From Rostratula benghalensis (lineage: Eukaryota; Chordata; Aves; Charadriiformes; Rostratulidae): a stretch of DNA of 64,000 nucleotides. Made by a program: the position numbers and the translations under genes. The stretch is from contig VXAI01000025.1 of the NCBI GenBank assembly GCA_013399305.1, positions 6,406,143 to 6,470,142 of the forward strand. Direction: 5' to 3'. Under the pieces are notes generated by a model. The model saw nothing but the letters and a program-made list of their open reading frames with translations. It was not told where the DNA came from and ran no database searches. Positions 12,420 to 26,581 of the stretch are shown piece by piece (position 1 is the stretch's first letter; the number at the start of each line of letters is the position of its first letter).

Positions 12420-13690
12420 CATGTTCCCTGTAAGGGAGGCTGTCAGATTGCAGATGTTATCAACGAAAGAAGGGGACAGGAGTCTGAAGGAGTATCTCAA
12501 AATGAGGTGTTAAAAGAAATGGGTGCAGAGCAAACCAGAAAAATCAATATTATAAAATTTGTAACAAAGACCAAACTTGAAGAGCGCTCAAACAGGGAAT
12601 TGCTGAGCTCCTAACTGCAGCATGTAACTACTCACAAACATTGACTTCGCTTGCAGTGGAATGTGGGTGTCATAATGCCTGTTCTTTTCAAAAAAGGACC
12701 CTAGAAAGCCTTGAAATGCATTAGGAGCTGCAGGATCCCATTGAATCCCACTCCCACACTAGGTGGATCCATTAAAGCCAACCTGTAACAGTCACTGGAA
12801 TAGATAAACTTTTGGATGATCATGAAACAAACAGTCAACACAGCCCTTTTGAAGGCAGGTGATATTTCATAAATATATGAAAAACTATGGGGGATTCAAA
12901 GCTGTAAACAAATCTGGTCAATAAATGATATTTGGATTTCTCTACTAAGAGGGAATGACTTGTTTGGGCTAAAAAAGATTGTAACTTCACTGTGGAAATA
13001 GGTTTTCATAGGGAGGGTTTTACCAATGGGTATTCTCAAGGGTCTATCGAGCGGTTTGTGATGTTTAACATAGTAAAAATTATCTGAAAAAGGAGATAGT
13101 GAAACGACAGTTTCCAGTTCATCCAAACCAATTCAAGAGGATGACAAGTAATGGAAAGATGATAGTGTTGCAGAAGGACTTAACAGTACTGAATGACTAA
13201 GTTTCTTGATATCTGTAGTAGATTAATTGTATATAAAGTTCAGGATCAGTTCTGGAGCCATTGTGGTTTGGTCTCTGAAAAAGTGAACTCAATCCTTACC
13301 AAGTGTCAAATATAAAATTGAATGTCGTGTTTCTTGTTGTGCCATCTTAAAAAGAATGCCCTAGCCTTAGAGAAGCTTCAAAGAAGGGAGACATAGATAA
13401 TCGGATATAAGAAATCAAGAGTTTAAATAGAACTGGGCTTGTAATGTGGAAAGATAAACAACCGAGGATGAATATGATGATCCTCTAGAAAATGGTTCGT
13501 TGCATGGAAGAAACACAGGGAACAATGATCCACTCTTTTTCCTACTGAAGAGAAAGTTCCATTGACTACCAGGTGGTGGTTTTAAAGAAAGAAAGAAAAA
13601 AAACTATCTAGCATTGTGGTACTCTACACATTGTTGCAAGATGTAGATGCCAAAAAAAAAAAAGGGTGTGGTTGCTATTACATCTGATGG
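12420..13690 (+). mobile_element. Ancient, heavily decayed CR1-like LINE remnant
   Basis: No long open frame survives, but pieces of a CR1/L3-type reverse transcriptase can be read in order across shifting frames. P-V-L-F-K-K-G lies at 12678-12698. A segment near 12800-12870 resembles the region following 'dkLie..' in this family. Motif B is recognisable as Q-G-S-I (13037-13048) and M-F-N-I (13061-13072). A later stretch around 13345-13480 resembles the part encoding 'lekvQrr' and 'rLk.LgL'. The active-site FADD block, expected soon after 13072, is not recognisable. Divergence is far greater than in the other CR1 copies here, so it is an old insertion. The ends are approximate. A 12-A run at 13653-13664 lies near the 3' end. 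It could be any CR1-clade LINE. Confidence 0.72.
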
Positions 13691-16235
13691 TTTGGGCTCT
13701 GGTGCTGGCACAGGATGGTATTGGTCACCCTTACAGAGAGAATATAAGAGCAGATGTATCCTGGTGCTGACCCACAGCCATCCTTGTGTAGTTTGCTGTG
13801 AGTGGTTTGTCTTTGGATTGCATGTTGGTTTTACTGCTCTTTGTGAAGATACAAAACTGTAAAAAGATTTCAGGGTGGCTGCACAAACAGTTCCTTTGTA
13901 GTTCTGTATTCCCAGAAAGCATCTCAGGTTTAAGCTTTGGTTCTTTTAAATACAATTTATATCATGAAAACGTATCTGGAAAGCAAAGAGAAAGGGTGAG
14001 GAATGACTGACTCATTACTTGTATTCAAATATTGCTTTATTATTTATAGAGCCATTCTGCATTTCAAAAGCTGGTAGGACAATGTTAGAAATAAAAAGCT
14101 ATTTCTGAAAGCAGTGAGATATAAGTTACTGAGGCCAACATTTTTAGGGGAATTTAGGTGCCTCTTTTCCTTCAGCATGACAGTGTGTAATCCATAGTTG
14201 GAAAGTTTGACTTTTTATTTTGGTGTTTTAAGGCTTCAGTTCTACTTCTTCCCCTGCAAAACACTGAAGAAAGGCAAAATTTAACAACTCTATTATCTAA
14301 TATTTATTTTCTAGATTTATGTATTTCCTATTATTGAAGGTAGTAAGAGGCAAGGAGAGGCTGTGTGTTATGAGTGAGGAAACTGATACCTAGATTTCAG
14401 TAAAATACGGTGCTGTGGTAGGTGGCGGAATTTAAGTGTACAGAATAGATCTGACATCCACTAAATACCATTGTACATGAGCAATGGTTTTGTTTCTGGT
14501 AGACAGACTTGCTGTGCTATAAAATCCTTGTGGTTCCTTTGTTTTGCAGTGAAATAACAAACTGTAAAATGACAGTAGTGCAACTGAATGATGGATGATT
14601 CCTCTGACCTGTGGTTGTAATGGGAACACATACCTACTCTTAACTGCATAAATTAGAGGGAGTTGTAGGTTTAAAATTTTGAAGGTAGCGTCATGTTTAA
14701 ATTGTCATACTGCTCTGTAAATTTAGTTTAAGGCTGATATACTGTGTTGTCAACTGAAAATTTCTATGATATTCCAAAGTGATAGATCTAGAGTGGACCT
14801 AATTGACGAGATCTGTCTTCTTGCCTATTGATTTCTTTGGCTGAAGTTGAAATGAATGATTTGTATTTGAAATGACTGTTGTTTCTAAATATCAATTTCA
14901 AAACTCTCTCTGCTCTTCATATTAGCTGGTAGTCCTTGAACCACTTTACGATTTTTCTGTATTCCAGACACAATAAGTGTGGCCATAGAAACATACATAT
15001 TAAGGTGATTTTCATTTTTAATAAATTAGACTTTGTTAAATTATTTTTAGAACTCCATGATGTTGTTGACTAATTTCCAAAGAATGGTTATGAATACTAT
15101 CAAATAATGTTTTACTTCTATTTGAGAATTGTGATCATATGCCTGCAGCCTCAATTTTCAGTAAAAATTAAGCAACACTCTGATCCTGGGGAAAGAAACT
15201 TGCTTCATTAATCTGAAGTTTTGTTTTACCTCATTACTTATTGCCACAGTTTCAAATCTGCCTTTCCTTCAAATCAGAAGAGAAAAGTGCATGTATTTAA
15301 GTATATTCTTAAATTCTTTGTGAAGGTGGATGCACTTTTGCGCCTTCATCATTATACATATCAGCATATTATTCAGAGGATCTCTAAATATTTTAATTAT
15401 GTTTTGGTTTGAGAGTCACTAACATTCTAGAAAAGTCGAGTCCTTTTTGCCTGAAAGTGCAATATGAATGTTATATCGATATATGGTAAGATAAAACCAG
15501 GTGAACTGTTATATGTAACACGCTTTATATTTGTTATCAGTAGATATTTTCATCATTCTATAGCTGCAGTTAAATAGAGGCAGATAGTAATACATCCCAT
15601 AAAAATAGTGGTTGCCCCTTTCATTATTTCTAAATCATGTAGCTCGAGTAATAATCTGAACCTACTTAAGGTGATGAAACATGGGTGTACTATTTGTTAA
15701 CACTGAGTTAAATACATTTCTATGGAAACTAGGTATATTTTTGATCTAGGCCTGTGTAATTGAAGTTAAATATAGCCATAGGTGCTTATAGATTATCACT
15801 TATTAATGTCAGTTTGTATCAGTAAGAAATGGTTGGTATGAAGTAGAAACAGCTGCAAAATTAAATTATGTTTTCTTTTTAGGTGTGGGTTCTCTTTGCT
15901 CTCTATTAACAAGCCACTGGCTCTCTGCTACGGCTGTATATCTAATACTTCAGTATTAGCTGTGTTTTGAACACGGTGTAAAACTAAGGCCCAGGATAGT
16001 TGTGGCTACTGCCAGTAATTGCACAATATTACTGAATTGTCACTGCACAGTACAGGAGGAGCACGTTCTGGTTAGTTATATTTTGTGAGTTTAAATGGCA
16101 ATGGAGACTTATGCTTCTGTTTGATTTCTATTTTAATTCCATCTTTATAGAACGGAATACATGCTTGTTAGCGTAACAGGATAAAAATCTGATATCACTG
16201 TATTAAGAGAAATACCAAACCCCCAGTTTACTCAC
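13691..16235. other. Intronic sequence, nothing recognised
   Basis: This is AT-rich DNA with only short chance open frames (for example 14432-14649 and 15221-15412) and no repeat that I recognise. Confidence 0.65.
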
Positions 16236-16577
16236 AGCAGACCATCTTCCACACTGTGACATCAGCATTGGGTTTCTGACCAAGGGGAAGCAGAAAGCCG
16301 CACGTGCAGGTTGAAGCCACTCAAAGGCTACTCTGGCTTCCATATAACTCCTGGTGTGAATCTGTCTCTGAGGTCTCATCGTGCCAGGTTTTGCCAGGGC
16401 ACAGCTCAATGTACCTTTCTCTGTGGAACCTGATATTTGTCTTAGAGTAGAAGGGCCAGACTGTTTCGGATTTGTCCCTGCTAAACAGGTTTGAACAGCT
16501 TTTTTTAAAGACAAGTTCAAAAGTGCTTTATCTTGTTCTGCTGGATGAAACAGAACCTCCTTGACTCCTAAGGTCAC
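16236..16577 (-). other. Antisense open segment with splice-like borders (weak candidate exon)
   Basis: On the - strand this stretch of 342 nt (114 codons) is open throughout and is richer in G and C than its surroundings. It is preceded by an acceptor-like GGTTTTAG (AG at 16578-16579) and followed by a good donor GTGAGT (16230-16235). The frame continues to 16203. The peptide (starting V-T-L-G-V-K-E-V-L-F-H-P) resembles no family I recognise. Open frames of this length are expected about once or twice per 64 kb of such DNA by chance. It could be a non-coding antisense transcript exon, a decayed coding fragment, or nothing. Confidence 0.15.
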
Positions 16578-16670
16578 CTAAAACCAAGACCTTGTTGCTA
16601 CAAGGGAGTGAATTTCTTGCTAACATTTAGAATAGTTTATACAAATATCCTACATGTTTGGTTGGGTTTG

Positions 16671-16690
16671 TTTTTTTTTTTTTTTTTTTT
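16671..16690. repeat. Poly-T run (T20)
   Basis: Twenty consecutive T, flanked by G on both sides. It may be an old retrotransposed poly-A tail on the opposite strand, but no element is recognisable next to it. Confidence 0.9.
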
Positions 16691-19600
16691 GAGCTGTGGT
16701 TTATTCAGTGTGAAGCCTATTGCTTCCTGAATGTGTTCTCTATTCTTTTTCTTACTTCATCTTAACTAAAGTGTAAAACTCACTTTTTTCCCCACACTAA
16801 TAGCTACATTTACATTCTGCAAGATATAGAATGCATTTCCATTATCCACCAAGCTTATATATGTAGCAGTTTAATAATTTAACAGCTTAAACTTTCAGGA
16901 AATCTTACTATTAACATTAAATTGTATTTTTTGACATTGAACAATGTTATGGTAAGCAAATGTATGTGACTAGAAATCATCTAACTTTTCAGACTTAGAA
17001 AAGATAATGCAGCTACATATAGGGAAGAAATCCATTTAGTCACAAGTAGATCAGAAAGTCTCAAAATGTTTTGTTTGTTTCTTTTAGAAAATGATGCGAT
17101 GTTTTATTTATATATAAATAATTAAAATTTATGGATTAATAAGTGATGAATTCATGGGCTGACACTAACTAGAAAGTGTATAAAATGTACTATTGCTTTA
17201 AAAAAAAATAATCTATTTCTGCTGCTCACAATTTTTTCTTGTCTTCAGACAACCATTGGGCAAATAAAACCTTTTACTATAGGACCTTGTGTGTATTTAT
17301 ACTCCAGTTTTCTCTTTTAAAAAGTAAATTTTGTTCAACTTCAGGAACAAGATTTCTGTTCTTTGTATTATATGGGTTCTTGAGTGCTAAGATCTTAATT
17401 CTTAATAGCTGGTGATGTGAGCCTTTTACATTAATGGGTTATTATATTGAATACTTTTTTTCCTTCAGGCTTAGATGTTGTGAAATATTGGTTTTTTTGA
17501 AGGTATATTTGTTATGAAAAGACATGAGCTATGTATTGATGGACTAGATTTCATAGAAAATTGAAGAGCTCAGTTATATATGGGATGAAACCAGAGATAA
17601 GTGACCCAGAAAAATGTTTTTGAAGCTGATTTTTTTTCTTATTTTTAATGGTGATGTACGTAACAGCAGCACCTATTAGGTAGATTAGAGAGGTACTTTC
17701 TAAAATTAAAACATGTAGTATAATACTGGGTTCAATTGCGAGCTTTCTATAAAGGTCATCTTAAACTTTGGGAATGTTTCATATTCAGACCATTTACAGT
17801 TCAAGCTAATCTCTAATTATTACTGGTTAAAACATGCACAGGTTACCATGTGTAATCTTTAAGCTATTACTCCAGCTTTTCCTAAATCCTGAGGTTTAGA
17901 TTTTATTTTTTTATTTGTTGGAGTCCTTGGCAAAAGTAGGCAATACTGATTCTGAGAATTATAGCTTCGTACTATTATTTAGTAGTTTTACTTTTTACAT
18001 AGTGGAAGTTGAGGGAAAGATGGGGTCCTGAATAAACAGGTTACGGAAGACTCTCTCTTGACTCTAACAGACTTAGTTGAGGGTGGTCACAGCATTTTCA
18101 GTAATATCAAATTGAAAACATTTGTTGAAACTAACTATAAAATGTACGGAAGTAATGCAAAGTAGATTAGGTAGAAGAGAGGTGGGAAAATAACCTTAAA
18201 GAGTGGTCATGGGTGTTTGGTTTTTGAACTTTGATACTCTGTTAGCAGGCTTAGGACTTACATTTTTCGTGTATGTTAATGCAGCAAAAATTGCTCCTGT
18301 TATGCCTGATTGTTAAAACACATATTTTCTAACCATTGGCAAAATTACTTAAGAGATGTTTGATGAAACTGAATGGTGTGTACAAATGGTTTTGTGTCCT
18401 ATGATGGCTCAAAATTCTCAGCCAGGCTTTGGAAAATTCAGCACTGAAGTATTTGATTGGGATATTGGACTCAGCTATACAAGAGCACGGGCTTATAAAT
18501 AATGCTTATTTTTCACCATTATTTCAGAGCTATGATTTTTTCAATCTCATTCAATTTTGCTAGCATTTTTGTTTCAATCTTAAAAGATTTGGGAAAGTAA
18601 TTTGTGCAGACCTGTTATTGTAGACCGGGTTACATAGGTAGAGTAGGTTTTTCTGGATTTCTGATTTCCAGACATGGGTGGCCATTCTGGCTTCCTTTGT
18701 GTTTTGGGGTTTTTTTTTTTATTTATTTAATATTATTTAAAATTATTACAGAGCCTCATACATACTCTTTTACTAAGTTTAGGAGTTTCTCTTCATTCAA
18801 GTTTGTCCAATACAGGTCTTGGAAGGCTGTTTCAGGTAGTGCTACTGACTGAAAAAGTAAGTGTATAGCTTTGTATCACAGTGACTGAATATTAAATTTA
18901 GGTAACTTTTCTGATATCTTGAATACAGTAATAATATACCTGGAAGACAGTAACTGACATGCTGGACAACAGCGTATCATATGTATTATTGAAGTTTAAT
19001 TGTTCCATTACTCCAGAGATCTTCCAGATTTTAGAAGTTGAAATCCAAGTTTTAAGCTCTGCATTTTGACAATGACTAGTTTGGAAGTTGTGTGTTCTTT
19101 TCAGCTAATTTCATCTTGATTGATTCTATAATTCCCCAGCATGATTCTACAAAGTGATATACGTATAAAACCGTATCACAATTATATAGTCATCTGAAAG
19201 CTTCTTAAGAGACTAATGTAACTCTGTCACTAATTGCAACTCTATTAAGACGTTCGCAGACTGGAACCTGAACTTTGTTCCATTACGTTTCTAATTCTAG
19301 TGAGAGTCAAGCATTCAGTAAGTTTAAAATCTGACCTCTTTAAAGGAGGACAGGGAATCAAGGTAGTGGTAGCTTTTTAATTGTAAGGTGGTAATATTTG
19401 TAAAATGTACCGTGGATTTTGAACCTATATCTTTGGGGAAGATGGGTGAAAAGAAGGAAGAAGATAAAAAGAGCAAACTATTTAGAGGAGGCCGAAGGCA
19501 TGTTTCTCCATGCTTCGTTGGTGACACCGTCACTGACAAAACCAAAATGTTTCAGAAACCTAAGTCTGGATCACCTTGGAATTTGAAGCTTTGTTAGGTG

Positions 19601-20145
19601 AGGTAACAACACTTTTGGAATTGCTAAAACAACCTACTTTCAAGTAATGCTTCTACCGCTGAAAGTAGGCTAATTGAGAAATGGTGGTGCTAAAATGCTT
19701 ATCAGCCCCATCTGGAAATTAACAACTAAAGAAAACTAGTATGTTGTTTGGAAAAACACAAGAGAGCATGAAGGGATGAAGTTCCCAGAACAGCAGAGAA
19801 AATAGTGCCTGGGGCTGCCTGAGCCTTAGTGATGAAGTAACTGCTGCACTGTTGTGAAATCTTGCACTTTCTGGGTTTTGAGTGAGCTTGAAATGTGTCG
19901 CTATCTCAGATTCCTGTAAGTGTTCCCTGGCTGGGTAATCATGGCTGTGGCACGCTCTTCAATAAGCTGGGTAACGTTTCAATCAGCAAAGATACAACAA
20001 TTTGAGACCAGGAGTTAAGGGATGGGTTTTTTCTTCACCCCTAGCTAACTAGAATTCAATCCACTGGAGCTACAGAAATGAAGGCAATGTATCAAAATTT
20101 GTAACATCTGCAAAAGATGGAACAACGGGGGAAAAAAAATAGGAA

Positions 20146-20162
20146 TTTTTTTTTAAAAAAAA
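20146..20162. repeat. T9A8 palindromic tract
   Basis: Nine T followed by eight A form a near-perfect self-complementary stretch. Similar tracts occur at 53733-53750 and near 57805-57821. Confidence 0.85.
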
Positions 20163-20690
20163 GCACACAGGGAAAAAAATGTAGATTTACCAGAATGAAG
20201 TAGGGAGCCAAAAACATTTTTGAGAATTTTTGCATTTTTGTACTGATCCAGTGATCTAGGGAGGAAAACAGTCCAGTTTGTGTTATTAGTTGTGGTCTTG
20301 GATTTGGATGGTTGTCTTTCTATGGAGACAAATGGAAAGAGACTTGGTGTAGGGCTTAGGGGTCAGTCATCATGAGTTGCTGCACGTTGTTTGAGATGTG
20401 CTGACAATCTAGGCTTCCTTCTTGCTTTCCGTAAATTAAAGACACTCTGATTTAGCTTAAACCCTTTATTTGATCTTAAGTCAAGCAGACTATTATACCA
20501 AGTAGGAGTGGGATTTTTGCCTAATGGCATACCTTTTAAGCTGTCATTGTAGACGGATCAGGACAGAGCTGGATAGTGGTTTTGTGTTATAAATGAGGAG
20601 GACAAATCTGACAAATCTTCCATCTACCACCCTTGAATTCATTCTAATTTGCCCTTCTTCAAGTTATGTATGTGCACATATCTTTCCAAT

Positions 20691-20736
20691 TATATTTATC
20701 TATTTTATATATATATATTATATATTTATCTATTTT
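20691..20736. repeat. 16-bp direct repeat flanking a TA microsatellite
   Basis: The 16-mer tatatttatctatttt occurs at 20691-20706 and again at 20721-20736, separated by an alternating TA stretch. The period is 30 bp. Likely replication slippage around the TA tract. Confidence 0.85.
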
Positions 20737-23700
20737 TTCAGCAATGAGTTAGAATGATATCAGGAGTAACAATAATTACACCTTATTTTCCTTTTTGAAA
20801 TAACATGCATGTAGGTAAAGTTGTCGATCTGCTTTGTCATGACATTGTTAACTTTAAGGGCCAATACCAGAAACCACATATGCTATTTACCATTCATGAC
20901 TTCAAGTTAAATTTCTGCCTGTTACTTCTTATAAGTTGTAGCTATTTACAGCTATTTTGAATTGACCTCTAATGATCAGTCATTTAAAATAAAATGTGAG
21001 GTGCACCCATTGCTAAAAACGGAAATGAATTCAGAGAAGGAAAATTAAAATCTTTTGTTTACAGCATAAAACATCATGGAGCATTGTTACTAATAGAAGT
21101 ATTAAGTGTTTCATGAGATTAAAAAGTTTAAAATTTTGAATATATCTGAGCTAACCATCCAATGTAGCTGCCAACTGTCCTTGACAGTGCCAACATCTGC
21201 TGAGATGCAGACCTGTGACCTCTAGATAAGTTTCTATACACAGAAAAATATTTATCTTCCTACTATGACCTTCCATGCACAAGACATGAGCCATGGATTT
21301 GTTTCCTAGGGAACTAGCGACTGAGAAAAATCTATAATTAGATCTGTGGGTTGTTTGCTACAAATGGGAATTGGGTGCTAAGCAGGTTCTTAAAGCATCC
21401 AGAAGTATTACATTGACTTCATGTAATGGAACCAAATTTTAAAAAGTGCCCTTCATGATGGTATTTCTTTTTTAATATCTTCAATTAAAATTTTTAAATA
21501 CATAGCTCTAGGTTCATTTTAACTCAAAATATTTTTTTTTGAAAGTCAAGATTTGGCAGGTTACTAGTTAAAGAAAAAATAAAATTAGACATAATCTTCC
21601 AATAAATTTCTATAAATTAAACCAATTCTTAATTTTCAAGAATGGTTTTAGGTGAATCATTCTCACCAACTCCATTTTTCTTACTATACTACTCCTATTC
21701 AGTTCCTCAGGTTGGCTCTGCATCTTCAGTGTCTCATTCTACAATCCCAGTTACTCTACCAGCTGGAAGTTCCCAGTTAATCCAGATCTTGATTTCTTTC
21801 TTTGCTGCATGCATGGATCCTAAAGATAACCTTAGTGGCTAAGTCCCATGGGCAGTAATTGTAGGTGCAGGGAGAGAAAGCAACTACGTTTTTTTGATAT
21901 TCCCCGGGTAACTCAGGGCATCATTCCCTAGACCTTATCAGCAGATGGATTTTTCTTGGGCACACTGCAGCTGAGATGCTGCTCTGTTACTTCCAGTCTA
22001 GTGCTGGATCAGAGCACCTTATGCTTTCTTGGATGCTGCAAAAGTGGCCTTGAGTAATAAAATAAGAATAGATAATACTGTGAAATACTTGGAAAAAGGT
22101 ACTGTAAATTGACTTGGTTCTCCTCTGTTCTCTCACTTGTAGATTTAGCTACGTGTGTGGTGATTACACGTTATGTATTCCGTCCTATGTCCTGAATTTC
22201 TGCAATTAGAAACCATTAAATGTTACATTTATTGTTTCTGCACTTCTGCCATTTTACTTATTTTTTTTTTTAAGGGCATCTTTTGAGTTCTTAATTTAAT
22301 ATTGTCAATCACAGTTTCTTCATAACAACTAACCACAGCTTTTGAGCTTCTCCATCTGCCTGTCACTCAAAAGACAGTGGTCCTCAAATTCTTTCAATTA
22401 TCAGGACTTTTTGCAAGTTAGTAGTTTCAGCAGCAATTAAAATATGGTGATGAGAGGCCAAATCAGCCAGTGAAATATCTAGGCCCACTGTGACAAGGAA
22501 TACTTCTAAGTCATTTTGCTTTGAGATGACAAAAAACTGTGTTTCTAGATTCTGAGCTTTCACTAGGAGGATATTGTTGTGTACTGAATCCAGAAGTTGC
22601 AGATACATACCTGAAACCCACTGCTACTTAGGAAAATGGAAATGAAAAATATATGTAATGAATCTTCTTGATTTTTATACGTTAGGAGTAAAAGGAAGCT
22701 AAAGTATTACCTGCTACAAAAGATAATACACAACTTGATGTGTTTATTGAATTACTTGGCGCTGTGAGCAAAATGCTCACTGTTAACTATTTTTATTGGT
22801 TAAATCCTCAAATTTGGTGCAATGGTAGATGAAGCCTGCAGGCCTCAATGCTGGAACTAACTCTGCAAGGGGAATTGGTTCACACCTGCATAGCTACGAT
22901 AGCGAACTCCAAACTTTCTGCTTCCACATGCATAAATTCATTTTGCTTCCTTTGGACACTGTGCATCCTACTACAAAGGTGAAGTTTGTAAAAGTTTATG
23001 TGTAATTAAGATAAAAAGCCATTACGTTGAGACTTTTTTTTTGTTGAATATCAAATATCTGGTTTGTGTTGATTATTCTGAAAATACCTCAAAAAATGAG
23101 GACTGGTGGTGAAACAACCATACTGGCTTTTAATATATTGTCTTTTTCATACATTAAGATATTTTGTTGAAATATTTGTTGATGAAATTGATTAACCTTG
23201 GTAAATTTCACATTTAGAGTTGTTTGTATTATTTACTAAAACATTGTATTTGCACTGGTGTAAGGAAGTAATAGCTGGTTTAGTAACTTCTCCAGGAAGC
23301 ATTCCAATAATTCGCTTAAATATACCACCTGCATTTCAAGCAATATGAGTTCTGTTTCCTCCATGTATGTAAAGTTCTGAGTATGGTACCTGATAAGAGC
23401 ATTCATGCAGGGTTTTTTGATTACTTCAGGCAATGTTCTTGCAAACGTGGATCAAAAATATCCTAAAATTCACGATGTTGTTCCTAAATTCGACACTTCC
23501 TGAAATATTTTCCATGACAAAACTCATAGTTAAAATGTTTTAAAAAAACTCCAAACCCTCTTGGAATATTGGTGTATGATTTTTCATTTTCATAACTAAT
23601 ATGATTTCAACTCCTGATTTTTATTTCTTTTTTCTTCCCACGTTATGTCTCTGACAGTTGGTATAAAATCTTCTAGATTCAAGGTATGAGTATATCCAGT

Positions 23701-26556
23701 ACTCAGTATTTCAAAAGTTTTATACAACTATTAAAATGACTGCAGTTTACAGATGGACTATTGCAATGGTATGTGTATTCCTGTTTGAGGAATTTTTTTC
23801 TGTAATTCCTAAGAGTCTTAAGAGAACCAATGCAAAAGAATGCCATTAAGAAGTATAGGCAAATCTCACAATAGCAGTTTTGTCTGATGGCCACTCAGTC
23901 TTTAGTGTGTACAATAAAGTGCAAAATTAATGCACTTTCCAGTTGTGTGTTTCACCTAGTTAAAACTGAGTGTTGGAGATTTGACAAGAAAATAGATTTT
24001 TAAAGTTTAAAATAACCAAATTACGTCTGTCTTGGCTGACTTAAATCAAGTCTGTTTTCTATATAAATTTTGCATTCTCTGGGAAATATATTTATGTGTA
24101 TTCATATTGGGGATGTCAGCAGCATCAAGCAAAATATTTGTAGTTGACACAGAAGCAATATTTGTTGTACTAAATCTAGTTTTCCTCAGCTCTGGTTCCC
24201 CCAGAAACCAAACTCTTCACCTTGACTTTGTGTTCCCAACCTTGGAGGTTGGGTTGGTGTTGTATATTACTATCGCTGGTCACATTTCCCTTTTCATTCT
24301 GTGGTTTCTAGAGCCCTGTTCCAGTGCAGGTACAAATATTAGAATTTGAGTGATTGATTGACTGGCTGGTTTCAGCTTTGGAGTGAAAGCACATGGCCTA
24401 GGAGTTTTATACAGCTCTGAAAATCTTGCCTCATGCATAGACTGGAGATTGAAAGCTGATGTAGAAATGTTTTGAAATCTAGGAATGTGATGCTGCCTGC
24501 ATTACTGTATTGCATAAACATACTTAATTGCTGGGGGTTTGTTCTGTTCTTTGAGTTCTGCAACTACTGTTCGTACTTGTCTATGTTAACCTAGCTTGTG
24601 TTTTGTCTAACATACTGAATGGACCTTTGTCCAGATGTGTGTTGGTTGGTAATATAGCAAAGCTAATAGCAAGCCTTACTGTGTGTGTGAAGAAGAAAAA
24701 AGCTTTACCTAAAACATATGCTGTCATATGTTGGTTTTATTCCTAATTATCATGATCAAAGAACATAGAGAAGCTTTAAAATCTCTGTTGCCATTACTTG
24801 AGTGAATAAATCACCTGCATGTTCTTGGCTATCACCTGTATAGTGAATGAATTCTGAAGAAAGTCCTAGTCAGAGAAAAAGCAAAGGTCAGATTTGGTCA
24901 ATGAGTCTCTCTTTGTCAAAGAGCAGAATATGGTTCCCATGCTCAACTTGCTTATCTAGTATTTAATTAATGAAGATATAGGTATTGAAAACCATTAGAT
25001 TTATTATTTAATGCAGCAAAGTATATGAATTGCTTTCTAACCACAGTTTTGGAATGTTTAGTTTACAGTAATGAAAGCAGTTTCTGTTGGCTAGTGCTTT
25101 CTAATAACAATGGGAATATTTTGCATTTGTTTTGATTGAAAGATTGAGTCAGTACAGAGCAGGTGGAGACTCTGACTGTAAATTTCAGTACAGCAGGACA
25201 GGAAGAGTCTGTTTAAATGTTTATATGATATCTAAACAACGGACCTAAACCATTGTTTTGCTCTTGAAGGGTGATTGAAGGAAAAAAATAGTTCACCTCT
25301 AAATATTCCATGCATAAGTTTGTTTCCTAGGCATCTAGGGGACGGGGGAAACACCAAAAACAAATAAACCCCCACAAAATAAAAAGCACTCAAAAGAATG
25401 TAACATTCTGAAATGAAAGGTACTGGGATATGAACCAAATGTTCCTGTCTGAGGGTGGGATTTGTTTACTAATTAAAAAGGGGAACTATTATGATGCATC
25501 TCTAATTCAGATAGTGTCAAGGACTAAGAAATTATGGAAATGGTTGGGCAGACACTTCAAGAATGAAACTGGTACTCTAGGATGAAGCTGTTAAGGACAG
25601 ATTTTGCTGGGTTTGCAGAACTATAAAACCCACCACTCTCTCTGGGGCTAGGGTGTTTGGGGTTTTTTTTGTACTTCTCTTTCTCTTCTCTTGAGAACAT
25701 TCTGATTTACTTTTGCGATAAACTCGTAACAACAGGGGGATCACATTGCTGAAATGAGTTTAGCTGGAAGGGATACATAATGTCAGCTGAAAAATAGCAC
25801 TTGGTAAATATGTTCTGGCCATGGTTCAGGAAAAAGAAGATCCTGTCAGCTGAGTAACGTTCTATTTTCTTGAAAATGTCTTTTAGTTGAGCAGAATCAT
25901 ACAGTCTCTGCCTTTTGGGGGGGAAAATAAAAATAAAAAATACTGGTTTGTCTTGGGTACTAGATATTTGGTCCTGACAAGGCTAGCATGGATCACTTCT
26001 GTTTTTGATGTATTTTTTCTCTGATCTGCCCTTGACATGGGAAAGTGTTATCAGGTGTGGCGAAGTGAGTAATGTCTAAGTCTACATCTAATCCTGTCCG
26101 TGGGTTCCCTGGAGAGGAAATAGCCTCCAAGAGTCTATATTATTGTGGGATGCTCAGCTGGCATCTATTCTGTCTATGGCACCTGCCCATGCAGTGTCAA
26201 GGACCTTCTGAATTGTGAGATGAGAACAAGGGGAAATGAAATAAGTAGAAACTGGGAGGCCAGATGAAATGCACCTGCCTTATCCATATTCTTAGCAGGT
26301 GTGTGCGTGGGTCTGCACTACCTTAACTGGCCCATTTCCTAAGAATGAAGAATCTGTATGTGTGACACATAGCCACTGTCACAGGTGCAGGTATTTTCAA
26401 TATTAGAACTTGTACTGAAGTTTCTAAAGCTGTGAACAAATGCAAGAAAGAAGTGTTTCCGTCTGGGCTTCGGGTAGTAATAACTGTGGGAAGTCATTTA
26501 TGTATTTTAAATGATATCTCAAAGTAAACATTCCAGCAGAAATAATCTGGCCATGA

Positions 26557-26581
26557 TTTTTTTTTTTTTTTTTTTTTTTTT
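26557..26581. repeat. Poly-T run (T25)
   Basis: This is the longest homopolymer in the window, with 25 T. No recognisable retroelement adjoins it. Its exact length is likely to vary between individuals and assemblies. Confidence 0.9.

Noticed and set aside
19118..19136. gattctataattcc, similar to a CR1 3' end
   Set aside because: The preceding sequence does not match any CR1 3' region, so the similarity is too short to support an element.
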